Assembly: GCA_016795205.1 (NCBI GenBank) | Contig: JAEUHZ010000061.1 | Coordinates: 62,001 to 126,000, forward strand | Source: Planctomycetota bacterium | Lineage (GTDB): Bacteria > Planctomycetota > UBA1135 > GCA-002686595 | Direction of reading: 5' to 3' | Length of the DNA stretch: 64,000 nt | Part shown: positions 45,966 to 56,306 of the stretch, in pieces | Layout of the letters: each line of letters opens with the position of its first letter | Position numbering within the stretch: position 1 is the first letter of the stretch | Position numbers and translations under genes: made by a program | The notes under the pieces: model-generated | The model's database searches: none | Told to the model about the DNA's origin: nothing | The model's input: the letters and a program-made list of their open reading frames with translations, nothing else

Positions 45966-46127
45966 GGGAGAGTTGAACCTACCTCCAGCCTACGCGGAGG
46001 CTGGCCGCGCCGCGCGGATCGATCTCGAGCTGCCTGGGGCCCCGCCGGCCCCGCTATCCTGCCCGGCCCAACACGCCCCGCGCGTCCGTCGTAGAGCGGC
46101 GCGCCCGCGCCAGAGGCCACTCACCCC

Positions 46128-47123
<996 letters not shown>

Positions 47124-47124
47124 G

Positions 47125-48063
47125 ATGCTCGGCATCGTCCGACCCGATCCGGGGGCGGAAGCGCGCCGCCCGCTCTTGGAGCCCGCCCTCGCGGCGCGGG
47201 TGCAGCGCATCCGCGTTCGCACGCACCGGCTCGTGACGACCGCGCTGTCGGGCGGCTACCGCAGCACCTTCCGCGGTCAGGGCCTCGAGTTCAGCGAGGT
47301 GCGCGCCTACCAGCCCGGCGACGACGTGCGGCGCATCGACTGGAACGTGACCGCGCGCACCGGCGAGCCCTTCGTCAAGTCCTACGCCGAGGAGCGCGAG
47401 CTCAGCATCGAGCTGATCGTCGACACGAGCCGCGCCATGGACTTCGGGACGCGCCTGCGCACGAAGCGCGAGTCCGCCGCGCAGTTCTCCGCACTGATCT
47501 CCTTCGTGGCGCTGCGCAACCAGGACCGCGTCGGCCTGCTGCTCTACGGCGACGAGCCGGGGCTGCACTTGCGCGCGCGCAAGGGCTCGTCGCACGTGCT
47601 GCGCATCGTGCGCGAAGTGCTGGCGGCGCGGCCCTCGCCGGGCGCGGGTGGCCTGGCGCGAGCGCTGGAGCACACCGAGCGCACGCTGCGCCGCCGCTCC
47701 GTGGTGTTCGTCGTCTCGGACTTCCTCGGTGCATCCACCTGGGTGGATGCGCTGCGGCGCCTGGCGCTGCGCCACGACGTGATCGCCGTGCGCGTCACGG
47801 ATCCGCTCGAGCGCGAGCTGCCGCGCGTCGGCCTGGTCGAGTTCGAGGAGATCGGCACGGGCCGTCGCCTGGAGGTCGACAGCGACAGCGCCAGCGTGCG
47901 CGAGGCCTGGCGCGCGCGCGCCGCCGAGCGCCGCGCCCGGATCGATCGCGACCTGGCGCGGGCGCGCGCCGAGGTCATCGACCTCGACGCGGGCGGTGAC
48001 TTGGGCGAGCCCGTCGCCGCGTTCTTCCGCCGCCGGGCGGCGCGCAAGGTGGGTGCGCGATGA
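47125..48063 (+). CDS. DUF58 protein with VWA-like domain
   Basis: The 312-residue protein shows the DUF58 block F-S-E-V-R-A-Y-Q-P-G-D-D-V-R-R-I-D-W near residue 60, then a VWA-like fold. The metal-ion-adhesion motif reads D-T-S-R-A, so the second Ser of D-x-S-x-S is Ala and metal binding may be weak. R-R-S-V-V-F-V-V-S-D-F-L-G later is typical. The protein is usually paired with MoxR. It overlaps the next gene's ATG by four bases. It has no membrane segment. Confidence 0.9.
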   Translation: MLGIVRPDPGAEARRPLLEPALAARVQRIRVRTHRLVTTALSGGYRSTFRGQGLEFSEVRAYQPGDDVRRIDWNVTARTGEPFVKSYAEERELSIELIVDTSRAMDFGTRLRTKRESAAQFSALISFVALRNQDRVGLLLYGDEPGLHLRARKGSSHVLRIVREVLAARPSPGAGGLARALEHTERTLRRRSVVFVVSDFLGASTWVDALRRLALRHDVIAVRVTDPLERELPRVGLVEFEEIGTGRRLEVDSDSASVREAWRARAAERRARIDRDLARARAEVIDLDAGGDLGEPVAAFFRRRAARKVGAR

Positions 48064-48935
48064 TCGCCCTCCTGGCACTCGCGCTCGTCGCGGAGGCGAC
48101 CGCCAGGCTGTCGGTCGAACCGGCCACGTCCATGGTCGGCGAGCCGGTCGTCCTGACGCTGGTCGTCGAGCGGCCCGCGGGCTCCGACGCCGTGCTGCCC
48201 GAGATCGAGCCCGGCGTGCGCGGCTCCTGGATGTTCCTGGAGTCGCTCGGTGTGCGTCGCGAGCGCTCCGGGGAGGCGCTCGTCGAGCGCGTCGCCTGGC
48301 GCGCGTTCGCCTTGGAGGGCGGCGCGGCGCTGCCGGAGATCGAGGTCGAGGTGGCCATCGACGGCCGCGCGCAGCGCCTGCGCGCCAGCGGTCCGGAGCC
48401 GGCCGTCGCGCGGGCACTCTTGGAGGGCGAGGACGCGCCGCGCCCGCCCAAGGGCTTCCGTCCACCGCTGGCCTGGGAGGGCGGCGGCGCGCGCCTCGGC
48501 GCCGTTGCCCTCTGCTTGGCGCTGCTGGCGGCCGTCGCGCTGGTGCTCGCGATCCGGCGCGCGCGCCGGCGCCGTGGCGACCGGGCGCCGGCTGGGCCGG
48601 ACCCGGCCGAGCAGCTCGCGCGCCTGGCTCCCGATCCGCGCGACGGAGCGCTGAACCGCGACGTCGTGTTCGCGCTGACCCGCATCGCGCGCGCCGCCGT
48701 GGACGAGTTCGCCGGCGCGGCGCGCGCGGCGAGCACGGATCGCGAGTGGCTGGCGGCCGTCGAGGCCGACGCGCGCCTCTCCGAGGCCGCGCGCGCCGCG
48801 GCGCGCCGCCTCGTCGAGCGCGCCGAAGCGATCAAGTACGCCGGCGCGGCCCCCACGGGCTTCGCCACGGAAGAGGCGCTGGCCGACGCGCGCGCGATCG
48901 TGGCGGCCGTCGCGGGCGACAGGAGGGCGGCGTGA
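48060..48935 (+). CDS. BatD-like short membrane protein of the Bat operon
   Basis: The 291-residue protein starts with a hydrophobic segment and an immunoglobulin-like region (S-V-E-P-A-T-S-M-V-G-E-P-V-V-L-T). A transmembrane helix near 140-165 (L-G-A-V-A-L-C-L-A-L-L) follows, then a basic cytoplasmic helical tail. It occupies the position of the small membrane protein between DUF58 and the first VWA protein in other Bat operons. Its opening is like a shortened BatD. Function is not established. The ATG overlaps the DUF58 stop, and the end overlaps the VWA gene GTG. Confidence 0.7.
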   Translation: MIALLALALVAEATARLSVEPATSMVGEPVVLTLVVERPAGSDAVLPEIEPGVRGSWMFLESLGVRRERSGEALVERVAWRAFALEGGAALPEIEVEVAIDGRAQRLRASGPEPAVARALLEGEDAPRPPKGFRPPLAWEGGGARLGAVALCLALLAAVALVLAIRRARRRRGDRAPAGPDPAEQLARLAPDPRDGALNRDVVFALTRIARAAVDEFAGAARAASTDREWLAAVEADARLSEAARAAARRLVERAEAIKYAGAAPTGFATEEALADARAIVAAVAGDRRAA

Positions 48936-49996
48936 GCGCGCTGCTCGTGCTCCAGGAGGCCGCTGGCCCGGTCAAGAGCGCCGCCGAGGAGGGCTGGAAG
49001 CTCTTCGGCGCCTATTCGCTGTCGAATCCCTGGTTCCTGGCGCTCGTGCCGGTGGGGGCCGCGCTGCTCGTGCTGGGGCGCGCCGGCCGCGTGCGAGCGC
49101 GTCTTCCCGCGCTGGAGGGCGCTGTGCCGCCGCGCACGCTGCGCCAGCGGCTCGCCTGGATCGTGCCCGCGCTGCAAGTCGCGGCGCTGTGCCTCGTGGC
49201 CGTGGCGCTCGCACGTCCGTTGCGCGGCAGCGTCGAGAGCTCCACGACCTCCGAGGGCGTCGACATCGCATTGGTCGTCGACCGCTCCGAGTCGATGCGC
49301 GCCGAGGACCTGGAGCCGGGGCGCTCGCGTTTGGACGTCGTCAAGGAGGTCGTGCGCGACTTCGCGCGCCGCCGCATGACCGATCGGGAGGGCGCGGCCG
49401 ACAGCGTGGCGCTGGTCGTCTTCGCCATGTACCCGCAGCTCCTGTGCCCGTTCACGCTGGACGTCGACGCCGTGACGGGCTTCCTCGAAGGCCTGCGGTT
49501 GGCACAGAATCCAGCCGAGAACGGCACCGCGATCGGCTCGGGCCTGGCCAAGGCCGTGCAGCTCTTGCGCCACACGCAGGCTCGCTCCAAGGTCGCCGTG
49601 CTCTTGACCGACGGCGAGAACAACGTGTTCCACGTGCCGCCGCTCGAGGCCGCCGACTTCGCGGCGCGCGAGGGCGTCAAGGTCTACACGATCTTCGCCG
49701 GGCGCTACGCCTACCGCCCCGACTTCCTGGGCCGGCCGGGGTACTCGGATCGCGAGATCGACACGAGCGAGCTCGAAGAGGTCGCGCGGCGCACGGGCGG
49801 ACGCTTCTTCCGCGCGCGCGACAAGGCCGAGCTCGAAGCCGCCTACGCCGAGATCGAGGCGCTCGAACGCACGGAGCGCGTCACGCGGCGCTGGAGCGAG
49901 ACCTTCGATCTCTATCCGTGGTTCCTCGCGCCGGGCCTCGCGGCCTACGTGCTCTCCTGGTTGTGTGGCGCGACCTTCGCGCGGAGGATCCCGTGA
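48932..49996 (+). CDS. BatA-like VWA-domain membrane protein
   Basis: The GTG at 48932 has a strong ribosome site (AGGAGG, 5 bases upstream) and gives 354 residues. Membrane segments lie at ~30-50, ~75-95 and the C-terminus. Between them is a VWA domain with an intact MIDAS motif D-R-S-E-S and the later T-D-G-E-N. Bat proteins with VWA domains are thought to bind metal and protein partners at the periplasmic face, under MoxR control. The role in this organism is inferred. The stop overlaps the next GTG start. Confidence 0.88.
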   Translation: MSALLVLQEAAGPVKSAAEEGWKLFGAYSLSNPWFLALVPVGAALLVLGRAGRVRARLPALEGAVPPRTLRQRLAWIVPALQVAALCLVAVALARPLRGSVESSTTSEGVDIALVVDRSESMRAEDLEPGRSRLDVVKEVVRDFARRRMTDREGAADSVALVVFAMYPQLLCPFTLDVDAVTGFLEGLRLAQNPAENGTAIGSGLAKAVQLLRHTQARSKVAVLLTDGENNVFHVPPLEAADFAAREGVKVYTIFAGRYAYRPDFLGRPGYSDREIDTSELEEVARRTGGRFFRARDKAELEAAYAEIEALERTERVTRRWSETFDLYPWFLAPGLAAYVLSWLCGATFARRIP

Positions 49997-51027
49997 TCGC
50001 CGCGACGCGCGTTCTGGGCTTCGACCTGCTCGCTCCCGAGCGCGCCGCTTGGGCGCTCGGCGCCGCGCTCGTCCTGGCGGTCGGCTGGTGGGCCCTGGCC
50101 CGGGCCCGTGCGCGCCGCGAGCGCCTGGTCGCCGAGCGCCTCCTGCCGCGCGTGTTCCCGGGCTGGTCGCCACGGCGCGCGCAGGCGCGCGTGCTGTTCG
50201 CGACCGCGGCCGCGCTCCTGGCGGCGCTCTCGGCGGTGGGCCCCGTGCGCGGCTACACGCTGCGCGACGTCGAGCGCCGTGGCATCGACCTCGTGATCGC
50301 GCTCGACACCTCGCGCAGCATGCTCGTCCAGGACGTGAAGCCCGACCGCCTCACGCGCGCCAAGCGCGAGATCCAGGGCCTCCTCTCGCGCCTGCAGGGC
50401 GATCGCGCCGCGCTGCTGGCCTTCGCCGGGGACGTGCGCGAGGTCGCGCCGCTGACCCACGATCGCGTGACGCTCGAGGCCTTCCTCGCCACGCTGTCCC
50501 CCGCGGACAACCTGCGTGGGGGCACGGACCTCGGAGCGGCCCTCGAGAAGGCGCTCGAGGTCTTCGACGGCCGGACCGGCGCGCACGAGGCGATCGTGCT
50601 CGTGACGGACGGCGAGGATCTCGAAGGCCGCGGCCTGGAGGTCGCGCGCCAGGCACGCGAGCGCGGCATCCGCGTCTACGTGCTGGGCCTGGGCACCTCG
50701 GCTGGTGGCAAGATCCCGGAGGGCGCGCAGGGCTTCGTGCGCGACGCGCAGCAGAAGGAGGTCGTCTCGCGCCTGGATCCCGCCAGCTTGGCCCGCATCG
50801 CGGAAGCCGCCGGCGGGGATTTCGTGACGATCGAGATGTCGCCGGTCCCGCTCAAGGAACTCTACGAGAAGCGCATCGCGCGGCTCGAGGGCCGCGAGCT
50901 CGAGGGCGGGCAGGAGCGCATCCCGCACGATCGCTACCAATGGCCGCTGGCACTAGCCGCGGCCTGCATGCTGTTCGAGATCGGACTGCGCGAGCGCCGG
51001 CCGTCGCCGGCGGGAGGCGCACCGTGA
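49993..51027 (+). CDS. BatB-like VWA-domain membrane protein
   Basis: The 344-residue protein starts at GTG 49993, overlapping the previous stop (GTGA). Two hydrophobic segments near residues 20-35 and 65-80 precede a VWA domain with MIDAS D-T-S-R-S near 100, G-G-T-D-L-G and V-T-D-G-E-D. A further hydrophobic segment lies near the C-terminus. It is a paralogue-like partner of the preceding VWA protein. The two could form a heterodimer in the envelope. Confidence 0.88.
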   Translation: MIAATRVLGFDLLAPERAAWALGAALVLAVGWWALARARARRERLVAERLLPRVFPGWSPRRAQARVLFATAAALLAALSAVGPVRGYTLRDVERRGIDLVIALDTSRSMLVQDVKPDRLTRAKREIQGLLSRLQGDRAALLAFAGDVREVAPLTHDRVTLEAFLATLSPADNLRGGTDLGAALEKALEVFDGRTGAHEAIVLVTDGEDLEGRGLEVARQARERGIRVYVLGLGTSAGGKIPEGAQGFVRDAQQKEVVSRLDPASLARIAEAAGGDFVTIEMSPVPLKELYEKRIARLEGRELEGGQERIPHDRYQWPLALAAACMLFEIGLRERRPSPAGGAP

Positions 51028-52139
51028 GCGCCTTGCTCCTGATCCTGCTCCAGGCCCTGGGACCGGCGGCGACCTCCGCGGCCGCCGCGCCGCGCGTGGG
51101 GGAGACGGGCGTCGCCAGCGCGGGGGCGCGCGCTCTCGAGCCCTGGGACGGCTCGTTCTCCGCAGGCTTGAGCGCCGTGCGGAGCCTGTCCGAGAGCGGC
51201 GCGCACGACGCGGCCGTGGAGGTCGCCGAGCGCCTGGTCGCCGCGAGCGCGCTCTCGCGGCGCGCGGATGAGCTGCAAGCGCAGGGAGGCTGGAACGCAG
51301 TGGCGGGACGCGCGCTGTCCCGCGCGGGCCTGGCGTTGGGCCTCGCGGGTCCGCCGCCCAGCGTGCGCGCCGAGGCGCATTTCGCGCGCGCCGTCGCCTT
51401 GCGGCGCGCCGCCGACGCGGCCCCCGAGGGCCCCGAGCGCGACCTGCGCCGCGAGCAGGCCGGCCTCGCGTTCGAGAGCGCGCGGCTGCTTGCCGGTCCG
51501 GGTCCGCTGCGCCTGGACGCCACGCACGCGATGGCCGCGCTGCAACTCGCCGCGGGCGAGGAGGCGCGGGCCCAGATCCCCGAGATCTCCGGGGCTGCGC
51601 CGCCCAAGCCGCCCGCGCCGTCCCCGGCCGCGGCGGGCGCGCCCCCGGCCGCAGCACCCGATCCGCTGGCACGCGCCAAGGCGGCCTACCTCGCGGCGCG
51701 CGAGCGGCTCATCGAGCGCCTGCGCCTGGACTGGACCGACGGCGACGCGCGTGCTGACTGCGAGCTCGTCCAACGCCGCCTGCGCGAGCTCGACGAACAC
51801 GAGCGGCGCCGCGAGGAAGAGCGGCAGGAGCAGGAGCAAGAGCAGCAGGATCCCGACGCGCAGCAGCAGCCACCGGATGCGCGCGATCAAGACCCGCCCA
51901 AGCCCCGCGAGCCCGAGCAGGACCCCAAGCAGGACCAAGAGCCGCGGCCCGACGAGCAGCACAAGCCCGACGGCGAGCAGCCGCCCAAGGAGCCGCCGCC
52001 CCCCAAGGACGCGCCCGAGATGAGCAAGGAGGAGAGGCAGAAGCTGCTCGAGCGACTCGAGCGCATCGAGGAGCTCCAGCAGGAGCTCCAGGAGAAGCTG
52101 AAGCGCCTGCGCCGCGTGGCGGTGGAGAAGGACTGGTGA
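51024..52139 (+). CDS. BatC-like exported protein with Gln/Glu/Pro-rich tail
   Basis: The 371-residue protein starts at GTG 51024 and opens with a signal or anchor helix (ALLLILLQALGPAATSAAAA). Residues ~40-200 are alanine-rich helices that may be TPR-like. Residues ~230-330 are extremely rich in Gln, Glu, Asp, Pro and Lys (E-Q-E-Q-E-Q-Q-D-P-D-A-Q-Q-Q). The end is a short coiled coil (L-E-R-L-E-R-I-E-E-L-Q-Q-E-L). Position and composition match BatC-type proteins between BatB and BatD, but homology is not proven. It overlaps the next gene's start region. Confidence 0.65.
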   Translation: MSALLLILLQALGPAATSAAAAPRVGETGVASAGARALEPWDGSFSAGLSAVRSLSESGAHDAAVEVAERLVAASALSRRADELQAQGGWNAVAGRALSRAGLALGLAGPPPSVRAEAHFARAVALRRAADAAPEGPERDLRREQAGLAFESARLLAGPGPLRLDATHAMAALQLAAGEEARAQIPEISGAAPPKPPAPSPAAAGAPPAAAPDPLARAKAAYLAARERLIERLRLDWTDGDARADCELVQRRLRELDEHERRREEERQEQEQEQQDPDAQQQPPDARDQDPPKPREPEQDPKQDQEPRPDEQHKPDGEQPPKEPPPPKDAPEMSKEERQKLLERLERIEELQQELQEKLKRLRRVAVEKDW

Positions 52140-53944
52140 TGCCGACTTGCGTCGAAGCCTCGCGCACGGAGCGCGCCGTGCGCCGCGTCGCGCCGCGTTC
52201 GCTCGCGCGCGCTGCCGCGCTGGCCCTCGCGCTCCTGGCCCCGGCGGCGGCGGCCCAGAAGGCTCCGTCCGTCTCCGCGCGCGTCGACCCGATGACGGTC
52301 AAGCTCGGCGCCACCGCCGCGCTGGTCGTGGTGGTCGAGAACGCGCAGGGCGGCGAGATCCCGTCGCTGCCGAGCGTCGACGGCCTGCGCTTGGGGCCCG
52401 TGGGCTCGCCCGCGCTGGCGAGCTTCACGGAGATCGTGAACGGGCGCGTCTCGTCGCAGGTCTCGCTGACCTGGCGCATCGGCGTCCAGCCGCAGCGCGC
52501 GGGCGAGTTCCTGATCCCGCCGTTCGCGGTGCGCGCCGACGGGCGCGAGCTCACGACGCCCGAGCTGCGGCTGCTGGCGGCCGAGGACTTCCGCGGCGAC
52601 GAGCTGGGGATCCTGGAGATCGAGGCGCCCCGGGAGGTCTTCCAGGGCGAGCCGTTCACGATCGAGATCCGGGTCGGGATGGAGACCGGCATCCAGGGCC
52701 GCCTGAACCGCTACGACCTGGCGCTGCCCTGGCTGGGGCAGCTCGGCGGTCTCGTCGAGCTGGGGGACGTGGCGGTCCCTGCGGCGCGCTCGGCGGGCAA
52801 GATCCTGCTCAACGCGCGCGCCGAGCTGGAGGTCGAGTCGCTCGGCACGCGTCAGGTCGGGCCCGCGAACTTCTACGTGCTGCGCGCGCGCAAGCGCTTC
52901 GTGGCCACGCGTCCGGGGACGCTGACGTTCCCCGCCAGCCACTTCGAGTTCGGCTACCGCAGCGGGGGCTTCGCGCGCCTGGTGGGGGGCAGCACCGAGG
53001 ACTTCAGCTACTTCAAGCGCGCCAGCGAGTTCGCGCTGGTCGTGAAGCCCATCCCCGAAGCCGGCCGGCCGCTGGATTGGTCGGGCGCCGTGGGTCGCTT
53101 CGAGGCCGCCGCGATCCCCGACCGGCGCGACGTCGTGGCCGGCGACTCGATCAAGCTGACCGTGGAGTGGACGGGCGAGGGCAATCTCGAGTTCTTCGAC
53201 GCGCCCGATCTGGCGCGCCTCGAGGCCTTCGCTCCGTTCCAGGTCTACGGCACGACGGAGCGACGCACCGCCAGCCGCCGCGCCGTGACGTACGACCTGG
53301 CCCCGCTCGACGCGGCGACGAGCGAGATCCCGCCCGTGCCGCTGGTCGTGTTCGACACGACGGCCGGCCGCTACGCGACGGTCGAGACCCGTCCGATCCC
53401 GATCCGCGTGCGGCCGTTGGCGGGCGCCACCGGGCTCCCCGACCTGAGCCCGACCTCGACGACGACGCCCGACCTGCGCGACATTCGCACGCGCCCAGCG
53501 CACGACGGCGAGCCGCCGGCGCCCAGCGGCGGCGCACTCCTCGTGGGCGGTGCCGCGACGCTCGCGGGCTGGCTCGCGCTGCGCGCGCACGTGCGCCGTC
53601 GCGGGGACCCGGCCGCGCCGCTCGCGCGCGCGCGGCGCCGGGCGCGGCGCGACCTGGAGCGCGCGTTGCGCGCCGCGCGCACGCCCGAGGAGCAGGTGCG
53701 CGCCGTCCACGCCTTCCTGGCCGCGCGCTCGGGCGAGACGCCCGAAGCCTGGGCCGGACGCGATCCGGTCCAGTGGGCGCGCGCCGCGGATGCTCCGCGG
53801 CTGCGCGCGGACGTGGCCCTCGACCTGCGCGCGCTGCTCGCGCGGCTCGACGCCGCGATCTGGGGCGGCGCGAGCGACACCGGCCGCGTCGACGCGCGCG
53901 AGGTGCTCACGCTGGCGGACCGCGTCGCGGCGGGAGGGCTCTGA
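52136..53944 (+). CDS. BatD-like protein
   Basis: The 602-residue protein has a signal peptide after a basic start (ARAAALALALLAPAAAAQ). Immunoglobulin-like repeats follow: S-A-R-V-D-P-M-T-V-K-L-G is the characteristic BatD opening, and Q-G-E-P-F-T-I-E-I-R-V-G near residue 165 starts the next. A transmembrane helix near 460-480 is followed by a cytosolic helical domain. The start may be GTG 52136 or the adjacent ATG 52139, with the previous stop overlapping either way. BatD proteins are periplasmic partners of the VWA proteins. The role is unknown in detail. Confidence 0.85.
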   Translation: MMPTCVEASRTERAVRRVAPRSLARAAALALALLAPAAAAQKAPSVSARVDPMTVKLGATAALVVVVENAQGGEIPSLPSVDGLRLGPVGSPALASFTEIVNGRVSSQVSLTWRIGVQPQRAGEFLIPPFAVRADGRELTTPELRLLAAEDFRGDELGILEIEAPREVFQGEPFTIEIRVGMETGIQGRLNRYDLALPWLGQLGGLVELGDVAVPAARSAGKILLNARAELEVESLGTRQVGPANFYVLRARKRFVATRPGTLTFPASHFEFGYRSGGFARLVGGSTEDFSYFKRASEFALVVKPIPEAGRPLDWSGAVGRFEAAAIPDRRDVVAGDSIKLTVEWTGEGNLEFFDAPDLARLEAFAPFQVYGTTERRTASRRAVTYDLAPLDAATSEIPPVPLVVFDTTAGRYATVETRPIPIRVRPLAGATGLPDLSPTSTTTPDLRDIRTRPAHDGEPPAPSGGALLVGGAATLAGWLALRAHVRRRGDPAAPLARARRRARRDLERALRAARTPEEQVRAVHAFLAARSGETPEAWAGRDPVQWARAADAPRLRADVALDLRALLARLDAAIWGGASDTGRVDAREVLTLADRVAAGGL

Positions 53945-53945
53945 G

Positions 53946-54746
53946 ATGGATCGTCTGGCCCGCCCGCTCCTGGTTCTCGGACTCCTCGCGCTCCTGGCGC
54001 TGGCCGGCGACGCGCGCGCGCGGACCTCAGAGGTCGCGGTCGCGCAGGCCCACGCCGCGCGCGACGCGTCCGCGGTGGCGGCCTACCGCGCCGGGGATTG
54101 GTCCGCGGCGCGCGCGGAGTGGACCGCGCTGCTGGCTGCCGAGCCGCGAGCGGCCGGGCCGGAGCGCGCGCGGCTCCTCGGGAACCTCGGCAACGTCGCC
54201 TTCCGCGAGGGGCGCGTGCTCGAGTCGGTCGGCTGGTTCACGGCCGCGCTGCGCCACGCGCCGCGCGACACCGGCCTGTGGGCCAACCTGGAGCACGCGC
54301 GGCGGGTTGCGAAGCTCGAGCCCGCCGACCGCGGCGACCTGCGCGCGACCCTGCGGCGGCTGCTCGGCGCGTTCACGCCGGCCGAAGCGCGGCTCCTCGC
54401 GCTCGGCGGACTGGCGCTGCTGGCGGCGGGCCTCTCGTTCGAGGCGCTGCGCGGCGGGCGATCCGGGCGCCGCGCGGCGCTGGCGGGCGCCGCGCTGGCG
54501 CTCGCGCTGGCGGCGCCCTGGATCCACGGCGCGTGGACCGCGCTCGACGCGCCGGCCTTGATCGTGGCCGAGGCCCGCACGGCGGTCCGCAGCGAGCCGC
54601 GCGAGTCCGCGGCGGTCGTGGCCGAGGGGCCCGCCGGGGCCGAGGTCGAGCTGGTCGACGCGCTGCCAGGCTGGGCCAAGGTGCGTCTCGCGGACGCGAC
54701 CGAGGGCTGGATCCCCGAGCCCGCCGTCTTCGCGCTGGCGCGCTGA
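53946..54746 (+). CDS. BatE-like TPR and SH3-domain exported protein
   Basis: The 266-residue protein has a signal peptide (LLVLGLLALLALAGDA). TPR-like helices (R-A-G-D-W-S-A-A-R-A-E-W and G-N-L-G-N-V-A-F-R-E-G) cover residues ~35-110. Two membrane segments lie at ~145-175. The last ~60 residues are a small SH3-like fold (A-R-T-A-V-R-S-E-P-R-E-S then P-G-W-A-K-V-R-L). TPR plus SH3 is the usual BatE arrangement. ATG 53946 is one base past the BatD stop. It ends the operon, or is followed by the sulfatase-like gene 51 bases on. Confidence 0.82.
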   Translation: MDRLARPLLVLGLLALLALAGDARARTSEVAVAQAHAARDASAVAAYRAGDWSAARAEWTALLAAEPRAAGPERARLLGNLGNVAFREGRVLESVGWFTAALRHAPRDTGLWANLEHARRVAKLEPADRGDLRATLRRLLGAFTPAEARLLALGGLALLAAGLSFEALRGGRSGRRAALAGAALALALAAPWIHGAWTALDAPALIVAEARTAVRSEPRESAAVVAEGPAGAEVELVDALPGWAKVRLADATEGWIPEPAVFALAR

Positions 54747-54797
54747 ACCCCGCCGGCCGCTTGCATCGCGGGCTTCGATCGGTGAGCGTCGCCCGGG

Positions 54798-56285
54798 ATG
54801 AAGGGCCCCGTCCTGGCGCTCCTCGCGGCGGCCGCAGCCCTGTGGGCCTGCGGACCGCATCCGTCCGCCGCGCGCGGAAGCCGCGGCGTGCTCGTGCTGG
54901 CCGTCGACGCGCTGCGCGCCGACCACGTGTCCGGGCTGGGCTACGACCGCGCGACGACCCCGGCGCTCGATCGCCTGGCGGAGGAGGGCGCGACCTTCCT
55001 CGATGCCTGGTCGGCAGCGCCCGAGGTGCTCCCGGCGCACGCGGCGCTGCTCACCGGCTGCGATCCCGGTCTGGCGCAGCGGCCCGGCGCGGCGGCCCCG
55101 GGGCCGGCGGCGGACCTCGCGCGTTGGCGCGTGCCGGACGGGTTCCCGAGCCTGGCGCAGGAGCTGCTCGCGCGCGGCTTCGAGACCGCGGCCTTCGTCG
55201 ATCACCCGGACGTGGCGCCGATCCGCGGCGTGGCCAAGGGCTTCCAGACCTTCGCGGGCTACCGCGAGGACGCCGTGGATCCCGACCTCGAGCTGGGCTT
55301 CGAGGGCGTCGCCACGCGCTTCGTGCGCTGGCTCGCCTCGCGCGCGGCCGACGCGGACTGGTTCGCGTACCTGCACGTGAACGATCTCGAGCGCGTCTGG
55401 ACGCGTCCGCCGCTCGACCCGCGCTGGGACGCCCTGTACGAGCCGCGCCCGGAGCTCGGGAGCATGCCGCCCGTGGCCGAGGGCGACCACGCCTTCTTCG
55501 CCATCCCGCGACCGCGCTGGGCCGGCGTGCCCAAGACGCTGGGCGAGTACGAGCTGCGCTACGACGGCGCCATCGGGCAGCTCGACACGAAGCTCGCCCG
55601 GCTGCTCGAGCGGCTGCGGCGTCTGGGCCGGCTCGACAACACGACGGTGGTCGTGGTGGGGGCGTTCGGCGTCTCGTTCGGCGAGGGCGGGCTGTACCTC
55701 GACACGGGCGCGCTCACCGCGGCGGACCTGCGCGTTCCGCTCGTCGTGCGCCCCGGAGCGGGCGTCGCGCTGCCGCGTGGCTCGCGACTCGACGGCTTGG
55801 CGAGCCTGGTCGACGTGGCGCCCACGGTGCTCGAGCTCCTCGGCCTGCGACCGCCGCCGTCCATGTCGGGCGTCAGCCACGCGCCGCGCCTGCGCGATCC
55901 CGCCTTGCCCGCCGCGCGGGAACGGGCCCACGCCTGGGGCGGGTTCCAGCGCGGCGTGGCGGCCATCGACGCCGACTGGATCCTGGCGCGCGACCGGCCC
56001 GCGGAGGCCAAGTCCGCGCTGCTCGTGCGCACGTACTTCGGCTCCGGCGCACCACCCGACGCTGGCGTCGTCGAGCGCCTCGCGCGTCGCGGCGCCCAGG
56101 TCGCGGTGGACCCGGGCCCCGGTGCGGCGGATGCTGCGCGCGCGCGCCTGGGAGCCGCGCTCGACGACTGGACGGCCTGGATCGATCGCGCGCGCGGCGT
56201 GCTGCACGGCCGGGTCACTCCGGCCGCCGATCCCGCGACCACCGCCGAGTTGCGCCGTCGCGGGCTCCTCTCGCCCGCGCGCTGA
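54798..56285 (+). CDS. Sulfatase-fold lipoprotein lacking the sulfatase active site
   Basis: The 495-residue protein has a lipoprotein-like start, with Cys18 after L-L-A-A-A-A-A-L-W-A. The alkaline-phosphatase/sulfatase fold is evident: V-L-V-L-A-V-D-A-L-R-A-D-H, T-T-P-A-L-D-R-L-A-E-E-G-A-T-F, and L-D-N-T-T-V-V-V-V. The formylglycine site, normally C/S-x-P-x-R before L-L-T-G, reads V77-L-P-A-H81, and the metal-binding S-D-H-G reads G-A-F-G. So catalytic Cys, Arg and the Asp-His pair are all replaced. It is probably non-catalytic, perhaps a ligand-binding or sensor protein. The frame is otherwise intact and well conserved in length, so it is not simply decaying. Confidence 0.82.
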   Translation: MKGPVLALLAAAAALWACGPHPSAARGSRGVLVLAVDALRADHVSGLGYDRATTPALDRLAEEGATFLDAWSAAPEVLPAHAALLTGCDPGLAQRPGAAAPGPAADLARWRVPDGFPSLAQELLARGFETAAFVDHPDVAPIRGVAKGFQTFAGYREDAVDPDLELGFEGVATRFVRWLASRAADADWFAYLHVNDLERVWTRPPLDPRWDALYEPRPELGSMPPVAEGDHAFFAIPRPRWAGVPKTLGEYELRYDGAIGQLDTKLARLLERLRRLGRLDNTTVVVVGAFGVSFGEGGLYLDTGALTAADLRVPLVVRPGAGVALPRGSRLDGLASLVDVAPTVLELLGLRPPPSMSGVSHAPRLRDPALPAARERAHAWGGFQRGVAAIDADWILARDRPAEAKSALLVRTYFGSGAPPDAGVVERLARRGAQVAVDPGPGAADAARARLGAALDDWTAWIDRARGVLHGRVTPAADPATTAELRRRGLLSPAR

Positions 56286-56306
56286 GCCGGGAACGCGTCC
56301 CGCGGC

